Below, in pieces: positions 8,201 to 17,456 of a stretch of DNA of 64,000 nucleotides. The notes beneath the pieces were generated by a model, which did no database searches, was not told the DNA's origin, and saw nothing but the letters and a program-made list of their open reading frames with translations. The DNA is from Gallionella sp. (GTDB taxonomy: Bacteria; Pseudomonadota; Gammaproteobacteria; Burkholderiales; Gallionellaceae): the NCBI GenBank assembly GCA_028687575.1, contig JAQTZW010000006.1, positions 62,001 through 126,000 on the forward strand. The letters run 5' to 3'. Positions within the stretch are counted from its first letter, which is position 1. Each line of letters opens with the position of its first letter. The position numbers and the translations under genes were made by a program.

Positions 8201-9607
8201 ATGAGCCTGAACCTTCGCCTGAACACCACCCTGCTCTGCCGGCTAGTTGCCCCCGCGCTGCTGGCGCTACTGGCGGGCTGCCAAACCGGCATGCATACCC
8301 TCGCCGAGTGCAAGGTCGGCGACTGGAACGCGATCGGCCACAAGGATGGCCAAGCCGGCTTGGTGCAGAACTTCAAGGAACGTCAGGCGTTCTGCTCCGC
8401 CTACGTCAAGGACAAGGATGCCGGCAGCATGGAGGCCGACTACCAGTCGGGATGGAAGCAGGGAAATTGGGATTTGTGGTCGGAAGCTGGCCGCAACGAT
8501 GGCCGCATGGCCCTGCCCGAAACGCAAATGGATGTGCGAGCCAGCGCCATTCCCAAGCAACATGCGCCGCTTAACCGTGTTGCCTATGAATCCGGCTGGC
8601 TGACCGGCAACAGCGCGTACTGGCAGGATATGGGACAGCGCGCCGGCACCGATGGCAAGCCACTTAGCGAGAAAGCGCAAAGTCGCGCCAACGCCGACGC
8701 ACAGCACCTCCGCTTTGACGAAGCGGCTTACGAGAACGGCTGGAAAACAGGCAATCTGGCTTTCTGGTCGAATGCCGGCTTTCAGGATGCTCACAACGGC
8801 ATCCCGGAAAGCCAGTTCAACGCACGCGCAGCTGCCGCCAAAAGCGCCGGCGTGCTGGTGCAATCCGCCGCCTACCACACCGCATGGAATGGCGAGATCC
8901 CCAACTATTGGAAGAATCTGGGCACTGCGGATGCGGTGTCGGGGCGGGATTTTGAGATGCGCAACCGCGAAGCCAGACAAAATGGTCTGAAAGTATTTGA
9001 AGCGGAATATCGCCAGAGTTGGGAAGCCAGACTGGCCACCTACTGGAGCGAAGCGGGCAACGAAGACGGCTACGGCCACCCTTTCCAGCTTGAAGAACGC
9101 ATCGCCAATGCGGCCCGTGACGGGGTATTCGTGATCGCCCGCACCCGCGATCTCTACACCCGTGCATGGGAAGTGCAAAACCTGCGCTACTGCAACGTGG
9201 ACGATGCCTTCAATCGCGGTCGCCGCAACGAACGCATGGCCATCGAAGTGTGCAGGGAGCCGCAGCAGAGCCAGGTCAGGCGCGCATATCTGGCCGGACA
9301 GGATTACGAAGCCGTCGCGGTAAAACACAAGCATGCGCTAGACGAGATAGACGAATACGCGCGCAAGAACACGACGTTGCACCAACAACTGCAACAAGTA
9401 GAAGGCGTGATACGCAACAATGCCGCCAACAAACAACGCCCGGTCAACGAGGAGACGGCCAGACAGGACAAGCGTCTGGAACACGAACATCACGACCTTG
9501 AAGACCAGATCGAACAGAACCAACGGAAACTCAGTGAAGCGCGCCGCTGGGAAGACCAGTACAACCAGCAGATGCAGCGGATCAAGCGCGACATCTACCT
9601 GAAGTAA
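8201..9607 (+). CDS. DUF2799-repeat outer-membrane-type lipoprotein
   Basis: Protein of 468 residues with a start supported by GGAGAAA just upstream. The N terminus is a lipoprotein signal with lipobox LLAGC (Cys27). The mature part consists of degenerate repeats of about 50 residues, each with a Y-x(3)-W...YW...G core: YQSGWKQGNWDLWSEAG, YESGWLTGNSAYWQDMG, YENGWKTGNLAFWSNAG, YHTAWNGEIPNYWKNLG, YRQSWEARLATYWSEAG, ending near residue 330. This is the DUF2799 type. The last 100 residues form a charged coiled coil (HQQLQQVEGVIRNN onward). DUF2799 proteins are usually single- or few-domain, so five or more units plus a coiled coil is long for the family. Function unknown; an envelope-surface role is inferred. 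Confidence 0.82.
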   Translation: MSLNLRLNTTLLCRLVAPALLALLAGCQTGMHTLAECKVGDWNAIGHKDGQAGLVQNFKERQAFCSAYVKDKDAGSMEADYQSGWKQGNWDLWSEAGRNDGRMALPETQMDVRASAIPKQHAPLNRVAYESGWLTGNSAYWQDMGQRAGTDGKPLSEKAQSRANADAQHLRFDEAAYENGWKTGNLAFWSNAGFQDAHNGIPESQFNARAAAAKSAGVLVQSAAYHTAWNGEIPNYWKNLGTADAVSGRDFEMRNREARQNGLKVFEAEYRQSWEARLATYWSEAGNEDGYGHPFQLEERIANAARDGVFVIARTRDLYTRAWEVQNLRYCNVDDAFNRGRRNERMAIEVCREPQQSQVRRAYLAGQDYEAVAVKHKHALDEIDEYARKNTTLHQQLQQVEGVIRNNAANKQRPVNEETARQDKRLEHEHHDLEDQIEQNQRKLSEARRWEDQYNQQMQRIKRDIYLK

Positions 9608-9663
9608 ACCACCGAGTGCGTCCGGGAATGCCGTCCTATTGATGCGGCATCTGTAAGGTAGCG

Positions 9664-9752
9664 CGTCATACCCGCGCAGGCGGGTATCCAGTGGTGCGCG
9701 AAGCGCGCCGTTATCTTTTTTCTGGATTCCGGGGCTAGCCCGGAATCACGGA
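9664..9752. repeat. Dispersed palindromic repeat, copy B (diverged)
   Basis: Begins CGTCATACCCGCGCAGGCGGGTATCCAG and ends CTGGATTCCGGGGCTAGCCCGGAATCACGG. Both arms are hairpins, and the inner part GTGCGCGAAGCGCGCC is itself palindromic. It lies between the converging ends of the DUF2799 gene and glnE and could act as a bidirectional transcription barrier. Confidence 0.75.
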
Positions 9753-9775
9753 AGTAATACTTTATACGCGCCGGA

Positions 9776-12493
9776 TCACTGGTAGATGCCGAACAGCTGC
9801 GCCCACAGTTGCCGGCAGGCGCTGGTGTCTATCTCGTCGGCTGCGACGCGGCACGGTGCGTCGCTGTTGAGCCGCATGCGGTGCTGGTTCTGGCGCAGCG
9901 TGCGGTACAGCACCCGGTTGCGCTCGGCCAGATCGGCGTCTATCAGCCCGGCTTCCGCCGCCAGTTTCAGCAGCGCCAGATTGCCCGCATTGGCAGTGAG
10001 TTGCGGATACTGGCAGGAATACGCCAGCACCAGATACTGCACCATGAATTCGATGTCCACCATGCCGCCGGCATCGTGCTTGATGTCGAACAGTCCGCTG
10101 GCATTGGGGTGTCCGTCGTGCATCTTCTGGCGCATCGCGACGATCTCTTCGCGCAGTTTCGCATGGTCGCGCTCGCGGCACAGCACCTGCCGGCGTATCT
10201 CCTCGAACGCCGCCCCCACCGCCGCATCGCCCGCACTGTAACGCGCGCGGGTCAGCGCCTGATGCTCCCACACCCAGGCATGATGCTGCTGGTAGTCGGC
10301 AAACGCCTCGACCGAGCTGACCAACAGACCGCTCGCACCGTTCGGGCGCAGCCGCAGGTCGGTCTCGTACAGCCTGCCGGTGGCGGTATAGCTGCCCAGC
10401 AGCGTGTTGATGCTCTTGCCGAGCCGCGCGTAATTCTCCTGCGCGTCCGGGTGGTCGTCGTCATACAGGAAGATCATGTCCAGGTCGGAGGCATAGCCCA
10501 TCTCCTTGCCGCCCAGTTTGCCGTAGGAAATGATGGCGAAGCGCGCGTCATCGCGATGCCGCTTGCGCGCTATCGCCCAGCACAGCGCCAGCACATGGCG
10601 CAGCATCAGGTCGGCCAGATCGGAAAGATGGTCGCTCAATTTCTCCAGCGGCAGCAAGCCCTGCAAATCCATCGCCAGCAGATGGAAAATCTGTTCCTGC
10701 TGGACATGGTGCAACACGTCGAGTTGGCGTTCGGTATCCGGCCCGCATTCGGCCAGCCGCGCCGTCAAGTCTTCCTCTATCAGCGGCCATTGCGGCGGCT
10801 GGTACAGTTCGCGCGCCGCCAGCAATTCATCGAACAGCGCCGGGTGTTTAGCCAGATAGTCCGCCGCCCAACTGCTGGACGAGACCAGCTTGGCCAGCCG
10901 GTCCAACGCCTGAGGGTACTCGACCAGAAACGACAGGTAGGCAGAACGGCGGCTGATCGCCTCCAGCACGGCAAGCAGGCGCGATAGCGTGGCATCCGGA
11001 TCATCAAAACGCACACCCAACTTGATGAATCTGGGGATCAACGTATCGAGTAGCTTGCGGCTGCGCTCGGACGACTGCTGGTAGCGCAGCCCGCCGCGCA
11101 ACTGCAAAAGATGCTGCGCGCTGTCCGCAGCCTTGCGGTAGCCCAGTTCGGAAAGTCCTGCGGCCAACTCCTCGTCGCCGATATGCTCACGCCACAGTTG
11201 CGCGTTGTCCTGTTCCTGCGGGGTCTCGCCGAAAATGTGCTCGAACTGATTGGTGACGACGGCCCGATGACGGTCGAGCACCGAGATCAGCGCGGGATAG
11301 TCGGCATAGCCCATCATCTCGGCGATAACCTGTTTGTCCTCGGGCTTTTCAGGCAACTCCTGGGTCTGCTGATCGTCCAGATATTGCAGCCGGTGCTCCA
11401 GATTGCGCAGCAGCACGTAGGCCTCGTCCAGCGCCGTCACCACCTCTGCCGCCAGATGTTCCTTGGCTGCCAGCAAGCCGAGCACACGCCGGGTCGGCAG
11501 GATGCGCAGCGCGGCATCCTGCCCGCCGCGTATCAGCTGGAACACCTGCGCGGTGAATTCGATCTCGCGGATGCCGCCCGGCCCCAGCTTGATGTTGTCC
11601 AGCCGGTCGCGGCGCTGCACTTCCTGACGGATCTGCGCATGCAGCTTGCGCATCGAATCTATCGCCCCATAGTCCAGATATTTGCGGTAGACGAAAGGAC
11701 GGAACAGCGCCTGCAACTCGGCAGCGCTCGCTGCTTCCGGCGGGGAAATAACGCGCGCCTTGATCCACGCGTAACGTTCCCACTCGCGTCCCTGGCTGAT
11801 CAGGTATTCCTCCAGCGCGGCGAAGCTCATCACCAGCGGGCCACTGTCTCCATAAGGTCGCAGCCGCATGTCCACGCGGAACACGTAACCGTCGCCAGTC
11901 AGCTCGTTGACCAGATTGATCAGCCGCCGCCCGATGCGGGTAAAGAATTCGTGATTGGAAAGCTGGCGCGGCCCGTCGGTCTCGCCATCTTCGGCGTACA
12001 CGAAGATCAGGTCTATGTCGGACGACACGTTCAGTTCGCCGCCACCCAGCTTGCCCATGCCGATCACCAGCATTTGCTGCTGCGCCCCGCTCTCCCTACC
12101 TATCGGCATGCCGAATTGTTGCCGCAACGTTTGCATCACGCAGGCCTGCGCCTGTTGCACCACGACCTCGGCCAATGCCGTCATCGCCTGCATCACCTCG
12201 ACCAGATCGGCCAGCCCGTTCAGGTCGCGCAAGATCAGTTTGACCATCACCTGTTTGCGCAATCTGCGCACTGCACTGGCAAGGCTGGCCTCGTTGAACA
12301 AATCCGCCCCGGCCGATTGCAGCAGGCGTGCGATCTCCTCGCGGTCGCACGGGGTGGCGCAATGCTGCTGCAGCCATTCCAGCAACGCGGGCTCGGCTTC
12401 CAGCACACGTTTGGCGTAGCGACTGCCACGCAACGTCTTTTGTAACATTTCATTGAAAGCAAGCGGCTGCGGATTTTCAGTGTTTACAGGCAT
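9776..12493 (-). CDS. glnE: Bifunctional glutamine synthetase adenylyltransferase/adenylyl-removing enzyme
   Basis: Protein of 905 residues, slightly shorter than the E. coli enzyme. Two nucleotidyltransferase domains are seen, each with the G-G...D-x-D motif: GMGKLGGGELNVSSDIDLIF (about 145-165) in the N-terminal half, and SYGKLGGKEMGYASDLDMIF in the C-terminal half, each followed by a helical domain. In the known family the N-terminal domain removes AMP from glutamine synthetase and the C-terminal domain adds it, under control of PII. The gene is transcribed divergently from yhdP; the 90 bp between them must hold both promoters, but I see no clear consensus. It stands alone on the minus strand. 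Confidence 0.95.
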   Translation of the reverse strand: MPVNTENPQPLAFNEMLQKTLRGSRYAKRVLEAEPALLEWLQQHCATPCDREEIARLLQSAGADLFNEASLASAVRRLRKQVMVKLILRDLNGLADLVEVMQAMTALAEVVVQQAQACVMQTLRQQFGMPIGRESGAQQQMLVIGMGKLGGGELNVSSDIDLIFVYAEDGETDGPRQLSNHEFFTRIGRRLINLVNELTGDGYVFRVDMRLRPYGDSGPLVMSFAALEEYLISQGREWERYAWIKARVISPPEAASAAELQALFRPFVYRKYLDYGAIDSMRKLHAQIRQEVQRRDRLDNIKLGPGGIREIEFTAQVFQLIRGGQDAALRILPTRRVLGLLAAKEHLAAEVVTALDEAYVLLRNLEHRLQYLDDQQTQELPEKPEDKQVIAEMMGYADYPALISVLDRHRAVVTNQFEHIFGETPQEQDNAQLWREHIGDEELAAGLSELGYRKAADSAQHLLQLRGGLRYQQSSERSRKLLDTLIPRFIKLGVRFDDPDATLSRLLAVLEAISRRSAYLSFLVEYPQALDRLAKLVSSSSWAADYLAKHPALFDELLAARELYQPPQWPLIEEDLTARLAECGPDTERQLDVLHHVQQEQIFHLLAMDLQGLLPLEKLSDHLSDLADLMLRHVLALCWAIARKRHRDDARFAIISYGKLGGKEMGYASDLDMIFLYDDDHPDAQENYARLGKSINTLLGSYTATGRLYETDLRLRPNGASGLLVSSVEAFADYQQHHAWVWEHQALTRARYSAGDAAVGAAFEEIRRQVLCRERDHAKLREEIVAMRQKMHDGHPNASGLFDIKHDAGGMVDIEFMVQYLVLAYSCQYPQLTANAGNLALLKLAAEAGLIDADLAERNRVLYRTLRQNQHRMRLNSDAPCRVAADEIDTSACRQLWAQLFGIYQ

Positions 12494-12583
12494 CTGGAAC
12501 GCGTTCCTAAGTTAGAATGTGGCTCTTCTCGAATTTTTCCGATTATTTAAAGCTGGACAAGGAATACGGCGCATTCGCGCCAA

Positions 12584-15500
12584 ATGCTGATGTTGAATTC
12601 ACTCCCCGTTCGCCTGCTATGGCGCAGCCTCAATCACCTGACCCGGCTGACTGTCACCAGCGCAGCGATTATAGCCCTGCTTTGCGCAGCGACCATCATC
12701 GCCATGCGTTACTGGGTGCTGCCCGACATCGAGCAATATCACGAGCGGATCACCCGTTCGCTGTCGCAGGCAATGGGCAACCCGATCAGCATCGGCAAGA
12801 TCGAAGGGGATTGGAACGGACTCTACCCACACCTCAAACTGACCGATGTGCGACTGCTGGACCAACAGCAACAGACCGCACTGGCCCTGCCCTACATAGA
12901 CGCGAAAGTCTCCTGGCTGTCCCTTCTGGCGGCCGAACTGCGCCTCTCCAGCCTGGTGATAGACCGCCCCAGCCTGGTCATACGCCGCGATAAATCGGGC
13001 AAGACCTTCATCGGCAACGTCGCACTTACGTCACAAGGTACCGACAACGATCTGGCGAACTGGCTGCTGCATCAATCCCACATGGTGGTACGCAATGCTG
13101 TCATCGTCTGGCTGGACGAACAACGTGACGCACCGCCGCTGGCGCTGAATCAGGTCAACCTGCGTATCGAGAATCTATTCCGCCATCACCAGTTCGCATT
13201 GCGCGCTGTGCCACCCGCAGAACTCTCGACCCCGCTCGACGTGCGCGGCGACTTTCGCGGCAGGAGTTTCGACAACCTGAAGGAATGGCGTGGCCAGATC
13301 TACACCCAACTGGACCACACCGACCTGCTGGGTTGGCGCCCCTGGCTGAACTTGCCCGAACAACTGAGCAGCGGACGCGGTGCAATACGCGGCTGGCTCT
13401 CCGTGGCGGATGGCGGCATCTCGCAGTTCACCGCCGACCTGTCACTGCGCGACCTGTCTACGCGATTGGCGGACAACGTGCCCACGATGAACGTGGACTT
13501 CCTGCTCGGGCGCGCTGCCTGGCAGACCGTGGAAAACGGCTGGGAAGTCTCCACCCGCCATCTGTCCATGCGCCTTGAGAACGGCTTGCGGCTGCGTCCC
13601 ACCGACTTTCACTTCCGCAGCATCCCGGCCAATGCCGAGCACCCGGCCAGCGGCGAACTGCGCGCCAACCTGCTGCAACTGGAAAGTCTGGTCAGTCTGG
13701 CGAACTTCCTGCCGATGGATGCCCAACAGCGCGCCCGTCTGGATGCCTACGGCCCGCGAGGCCGGGTCTCCGATCTGGAACTGCAATGGGAAGGCGTGCC
13801 AAAATTTCAAGGTGAAGCCCAAGTCCCGAAATTCAAAATCAAGGGGGTATTCGACAACCTCTCCTTACAGCCGGTCAATGGCATGCCCGGATTCTCCGGC
13901 CTGAGCGCAAGCGTGGACGGTAGCGACAGCGGCGGCAACTTGGGTATCAAGTCACGCGACCTGATGCTGGACAGCAACGGCGCGATGCGCGAACCGCTGT
14001 TCTTCAAGCATCTGACCGGCCAGTTGAACTGGCAGCGCGAGGGCCGCGAATGGGTCGTCAAACTTGAGAGTGTCTCCGTTGCCAATGACGATCTGGCCGG
14101 CAACCTGTATGGCTCCTACCAAACCAAGGCAGGTACTCCCGGTGTATTGGACCTGACCGTCAGCCTGACACGTGGCGACCTGCGACGTGCGGCGCGCTAC
14201 ACTCCGCTGGTCGCGCTGGAGAAAAAGGACAACGACTGGCTGAACGACGCGATGTTATCCGGCCACACCGAAAATTTCCATCTGCGCATCAAGGGCAATT
14301 TGAGCGACTTTCCGCTGGATGGCACCAAGGATGCCATGTTCGAGGTCACTGCACATTGCGAAGATGCGACGGTGGCATACGCACCGGATTGGCCAACCAT
14401 CACAAACATATCTGGCGAATTTTCAATACACGGCAACAAGCTGGAAGCACGTGTTTCCAAGGCGGCCATATTGGGTGCGAACATCCACGACCTGACCATT
14501 GCCCTGCCAGACATGGCCAGTCCCGACATACCGCTGGAGATCAAGGGACAGGCCGAAGCGGGCAACGCCATCCATCTTGATTTCATCCAGAAAAGCCCGG
14601 TACGGGGTTACATAAAAGGCTTCACCGACAACATGACAGCCACCGGCAACGGCCATCTGGAACTGTACGCGCGCATCCCGCTCCGTGGGACCAAGCCGGT
14701 AACGGTATCGGGATCGCTACTGGTGCAGAACGCCGACCTCGACATGGGCGGCAATGTGCCGATGTTGCGCAATACCAACGGTACACTGGCGTTCACAGAG
14801 TCGGGCATGAATGCCAGTGATGTGACCGCCAACATCCTCGGCGGACCGGCGCGCCTGAACATACAGACCGCAGAAGGCGGCGTGGTGAACGCCAACGTAC
14901 ACGGACGTGCCAATCTGGACGAGTTGCGCAAAGTCCAGAGCGCGCCGCTACTGGCATCGCTACGCGGCGCGACCAACTGGGACGCAGCAATCAGCATGGT
15001 CAACAAGACCGCCCAAGTCACGCTCAACTCCAACTTGCAGGGCATCGCCTCCACCCTGCCCGCTCCGCTCACCAAGCGAGCCAATGAAACATGGCCTTTG
15101 CGCTTCGAGAAAAAAAGTCAGGATGATATTCAGGATGAGATTACCTTCCAGATCGGCAAGGTACTCAATGCCCGCCTGCAACGCAGCGAGGAAAACGGCA
15201 TCAGTGTGGTGAAGCGCGGCACCATCGTGCTGGGCACACCGGTGGCTACCGATGCCGCCGCCGGCAAAAAGCCCGCCGACCCCAAATCCGGCGTGTGGAT
15301 TTCTGGCAGATTGCCGGCACTGTCCTTGCAAGGATGGGGCGGCCTGTTCTCTGGCCCGTCCGGTGCGACTCTGCCGATCAGCGGCGGCAACCTGCAGGTG
15401 GACAAACTGAGTGGCTACGGAATGGCCATGAAAGACATTCAGATCGGTTTCGCTAAACGTGGCGACGGTGTGGCTGCCCAACTTTCCGGCGCAGCACTCA

Positions 15501-16504
15501 ATGGCGAACTGGTCTGGCAACCACAGGGCTTCGAAGGCACCGGAAAACTCACCGCCCATCTGCACAACCTCTACTGGCTGTCCGATGATCAGAATAAAGC
15601 AGGCAGCAAACCAACCAGCGCTCAGGATGTCGAGGTGACCCCTACTCACTCCCCCCACGACCTGCCCGCACTCGAGCTATCAGTCGATGACTTCCAATAC
15701 AAAAACAAACAGATAGGAAGATTTGAACTAGTCGGCCATCCAGACGGCAAGGACTGGCGGCTGCGCCGTTTCCGCATCACCAATCCGGATGGCAGCCTGA
15801 GCGGCGACGGTGCCTGGCATGAAGGCCGCCAGACCGACATCAACCTGACGCTGGAGATCAGCAATGCCGGCAAGATACTGGCGCGCTCCGGCTACCCGGA
15901 TACGGTCAAGAACGGCAGTGGAAAACTGATTGCCAACCTGAGTTGGGCCGGCCACCCGGATGAATTCAGCTATGCCACACTGAACGGCACGCTGAAACTG
16001 GACACCGGCAAAGGACAGTTCCTCAAAATGGATCCTGGCATGGGTAAACTGCTCAGCATCCTGAGCTTGCAGTCTCTGCCAAAACGCATCACGCTGGACT
16101 TTAACGACATCTTCAGCGAAGGTTTCGAGTTCGACAATATCAACGGCAATGCCACCATCAAACAGGGACTGATGCTGACCCAGGACTTGCACATAGAAGG
16201 TTCTTCGGCCAAGGTAACGATGCAGGGGAACGTCAACTTGAACAATGAGACACAAGACCTGCGCGTGACCATCCTGCCCACGCTGGGCGATAGCGTCTCC
16301 GTACTCAGTGCGTTTGCGGCGGGGCCGGTAGTCGGCATCGGCACGCTGATTGTCAACAAGGTGCTGGGCAATCCACTCGATAAACTGGTGTCGTTTGAAT
16401 ACAATATCAGCGGAACCTGGAGCAACCCGAATGTCGTCAAGCTCGGCGAAAAGCCGGTAACCGGGCTGACGCCCCCTGCAGAAAAATCCAAAAAATCAAA
16501 ATAA
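12584..16504 (+). CDS. yhdP: YhdP family AsmA-like protein (TIGR02099)
   Basis: Protein of 1306 residues. One N-terminal membrane helix (about 22-45, ITSAAIIALLCAATIIAMRYW with flanking charges) is followed by a very long periplasmic part built of beta-rich AsmA-like repeats, and a C-terminal AsmA-2-type region near residues 1110-1290 (GKGQFLKMDPGMGKLLSILS, LPKRITLDFNDIFSEGFEFD). YhdP, TamB and YdbH are large bridge-like proteins thought to move phospholipids from inner to outer membrane. Length matches the family. The start ATG at 12584 has no good ribosome site; the ATG at 12590 is an alternative. The nitrilase and tldD genes follow closely. Confidence 0.88.
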   Translation: MLMLNSLPVRLLWRSLNHLTRLTVTSAAIIALLCAATIIAMRYWVLPDIEQYHERITRSLSQAMGNPISIGKIEGDWNGLYPHLKLTDVRLLDQQQQTALALPYIDAKVSWLSLLAAELRLSSLVIDRPSLVIRRDKSGKTFIGNVALTSQGTDNDLANWLLHQSHMVVRNAVIVWLDEQRDAPPLALNQVNLRIENLFRHHQFALRAVPPAELSTPLDVRGDFRGRSFDNLKEWRGQIYTQLDHTDLLGWRPWLNLPEQLSSGRGAIRGWLSVADGGISQFTADLSLRDLSTRLADNVPTMNVDFLLGRAAWQTVENGWEVSTRHLSMRLENGLRLRPTDFHFRSIPANAEHPASGELRANLLQLESLVSLANFLPMDAQQRARLDAYGPRGRVSDLELQWEGVPKFQGEAQVPKFKIKGVFDNLSLQPVNGMPGFSGLSASVDGSDSGGNLGIKSRDLMLDSNGAMREPLFFKHLTGQLNWQREGREWVVKLESVSVANDDLAGNLYGSYQTKAGTPGVLDLTVSLTRGDLRRAARYTPLVALEKKDNDWLNDAMLSGHTENFHLRIKGNLSDFPLDGTKDAMFEVTAHCEDATVAYAPDWPTITNISGEFSIHGNKLEARVSKAAILGANIHDLTIALPDMASPDIPLEIKGQAEAGNAIHLDFIQKSPVRGYIKGFTDNMTATGNGHLELYARIPLRGTKPVTVSGSLLVQNADLDMGGNVPMLRNTNGTLAFTESGMNASDVTANILGGPARLNIQTAEGGVVNANVHGRANLDELRKVQSAPLLASLRGATNWDAAISMVNKTAQVTLNSNLQGIASTLPAPLTKRANETWPLRFEKKSQDDIQDEITFQIGKVLNARLQRSEENGISVVKRGTIVLGTPVATDAAAGKKPADPKSGVWISGRLPALSLQGWGGLFSGPSGATLPISGGNLQVDKLSGYGMAMKDIQIGFAKRGDGVAAQLSGAALNGELVWQPQGFEGTGKLTAHLHNLYWLSDDQNKAGSKPTSAQDVEVTPTHSPHDLPALELSVDDFQYKNKQIGRFELVGHPDGKDWRLRRFRITNPDGSLSGDGAWHEGRQTDINLTLEISNAGKILARSGYPDTVKNGSGKLIANLSWAGHPDEFSYATLNGTLKLDTGKGQFLKMDPGMGKLLSILSLQSLPKRITLDFNDIFSEGFEFDNINGNATIKQGLMLTQDLHIEGSSAKVTMQGNVNLNNETQDLRVTILPTLGDSVSVLSAFAAGPVVGIGTLIVNKVLGNPLDKLVSFEYNISGTWSNPNVVKLGEKPVTGLTPPAEKSKKSK

Positions 16505-16521
16505 CCATCAGGAAATCAATC

Positions 16522-17376
16522 ATGTCAGACGGAAATTCCACACAAGCCAGAATCGCCTCACAAGCCAATGCATTCAAGGTGGCCGCCATCCAGATGGCCT
16601 CCGGCCCGAATGTTGAAAGCAATCTGAGTGAGGCGCGCCGACTCATCGCCAACGCCGCCAAACAAGGCGCGCGACTGGTGGTATTGCCGGAATTCTTCGC
16701 CATCATGGGATTGACTGAGCAGGATAAGCTCAAAGTATCTGAACAGCCCGGCCTTGGCCCAATCCAGGCATTCCTCAGCGAAACCGCGCGCCAACACAAG
16801 ATATGGCTGGTGGGTGGCTCCATTCCACTGGCGGCCAACACACCGGACAAGGTACGCAACACCTGCCTGGTCTTCAATGAACTTGGCGAACAAGTGGCCC
16901 GCTACGACAAGATTCACCTGTTCAATCTGTCGTTAGGCAACGAGAGCTACGACGAAGCGGCAAGCATCGAACCCGGCAACCAGGTGGTGGTAGTTGACAG
17001 CCCGTTCGGACGCATCGGTCTGGCCATCTGCTACGACCTGCGCTTCCCAGAGCTATTCCGTGCGCTTGAGAACGTGGACATCATCGTACTGCCTGCCGCC
17101 TTTACCGAGACCACCGGCAAAATGCACTGGGAAGTGCTGGTGCGCGCACGCGCCATCGAAAACCTTTCCTATGTGATTGCCTCGGCACAGGGCGGCTATC
17201 ACGTCAACGGGCGCGAAACATACGGCCACAGTATGATCGTTGACCCGTGGGGTCGCGTGCTGGACTCGCTGCCACGCGGTTCCGGCGTGGTCATCGGCAC
17301 GGTCAATCCGTCGTATCAGACCAGCCTGCGCACCAGTCTGCCGGCGCTTAAACACCGCATCATGCACAACTGCTAA
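16522..17376 (+). CDS. Nitrilase-superfamily amidase, deaminated glutathione amidase-like
   Basis: Protein of 284 residues. The Glu-Lys-Cys triad of carbon-nitrogen hydrolases is visible: E57 in LVVLPEFFAIMG, K130 in RYDKIHLF and C170 in GLAICYDLRFPEL. The YDKIHLF and YDLRFPEL forms match the Nit1/NitB subgroup, whose known members repair deaminated glutathione. An AGGAAA ribosome site precedes the ATG. It lies 17 bp after yhdP and upstream of tldD; yhdP, this amidase and tldD are a common betaproteobacterial gene order. The substrate assignment is by family only. Confidence 0.85.
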   Translation: MSDGNSTQARIASQANAFKVAAIQMASGPNVESNLSEARRLIANAAKQGARLVVLPEFFAIMGLTEQDKLKVSEQPGLGPIQAFLSETARQHKIWLVGGSIPLAANTPDKVRNTCLVFNELGEQVARYDKIHLFNLSLGNESYDEAASIEPGNQVVVVDSPFGRIGLAICYDLRFPELFRALENVDIIVLPAAFTETTGKMHWEVLVRARAIENLSYVIASAQGGYHVNGRETYGHSMIVDPWGRVLDSLPRGSGVVIGTVNPSYQTSLRTSLPALKHRIMHNC

Positions 17377-17456
17377 GCGTCGCGACGGGGTGGATAGTGG
17401 ACGGCATGCCCCACCACTTACCCCCTCGACCTCCCCACACTGCAAACGATAAAAAT

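Noticed and set aside
17397-17456. Upstream GTG start for tldD
   Set aside because: It adds 20 residues without similarity to TldD and overlaps no ribosome site; the ATG at 17457 gives the normal length.
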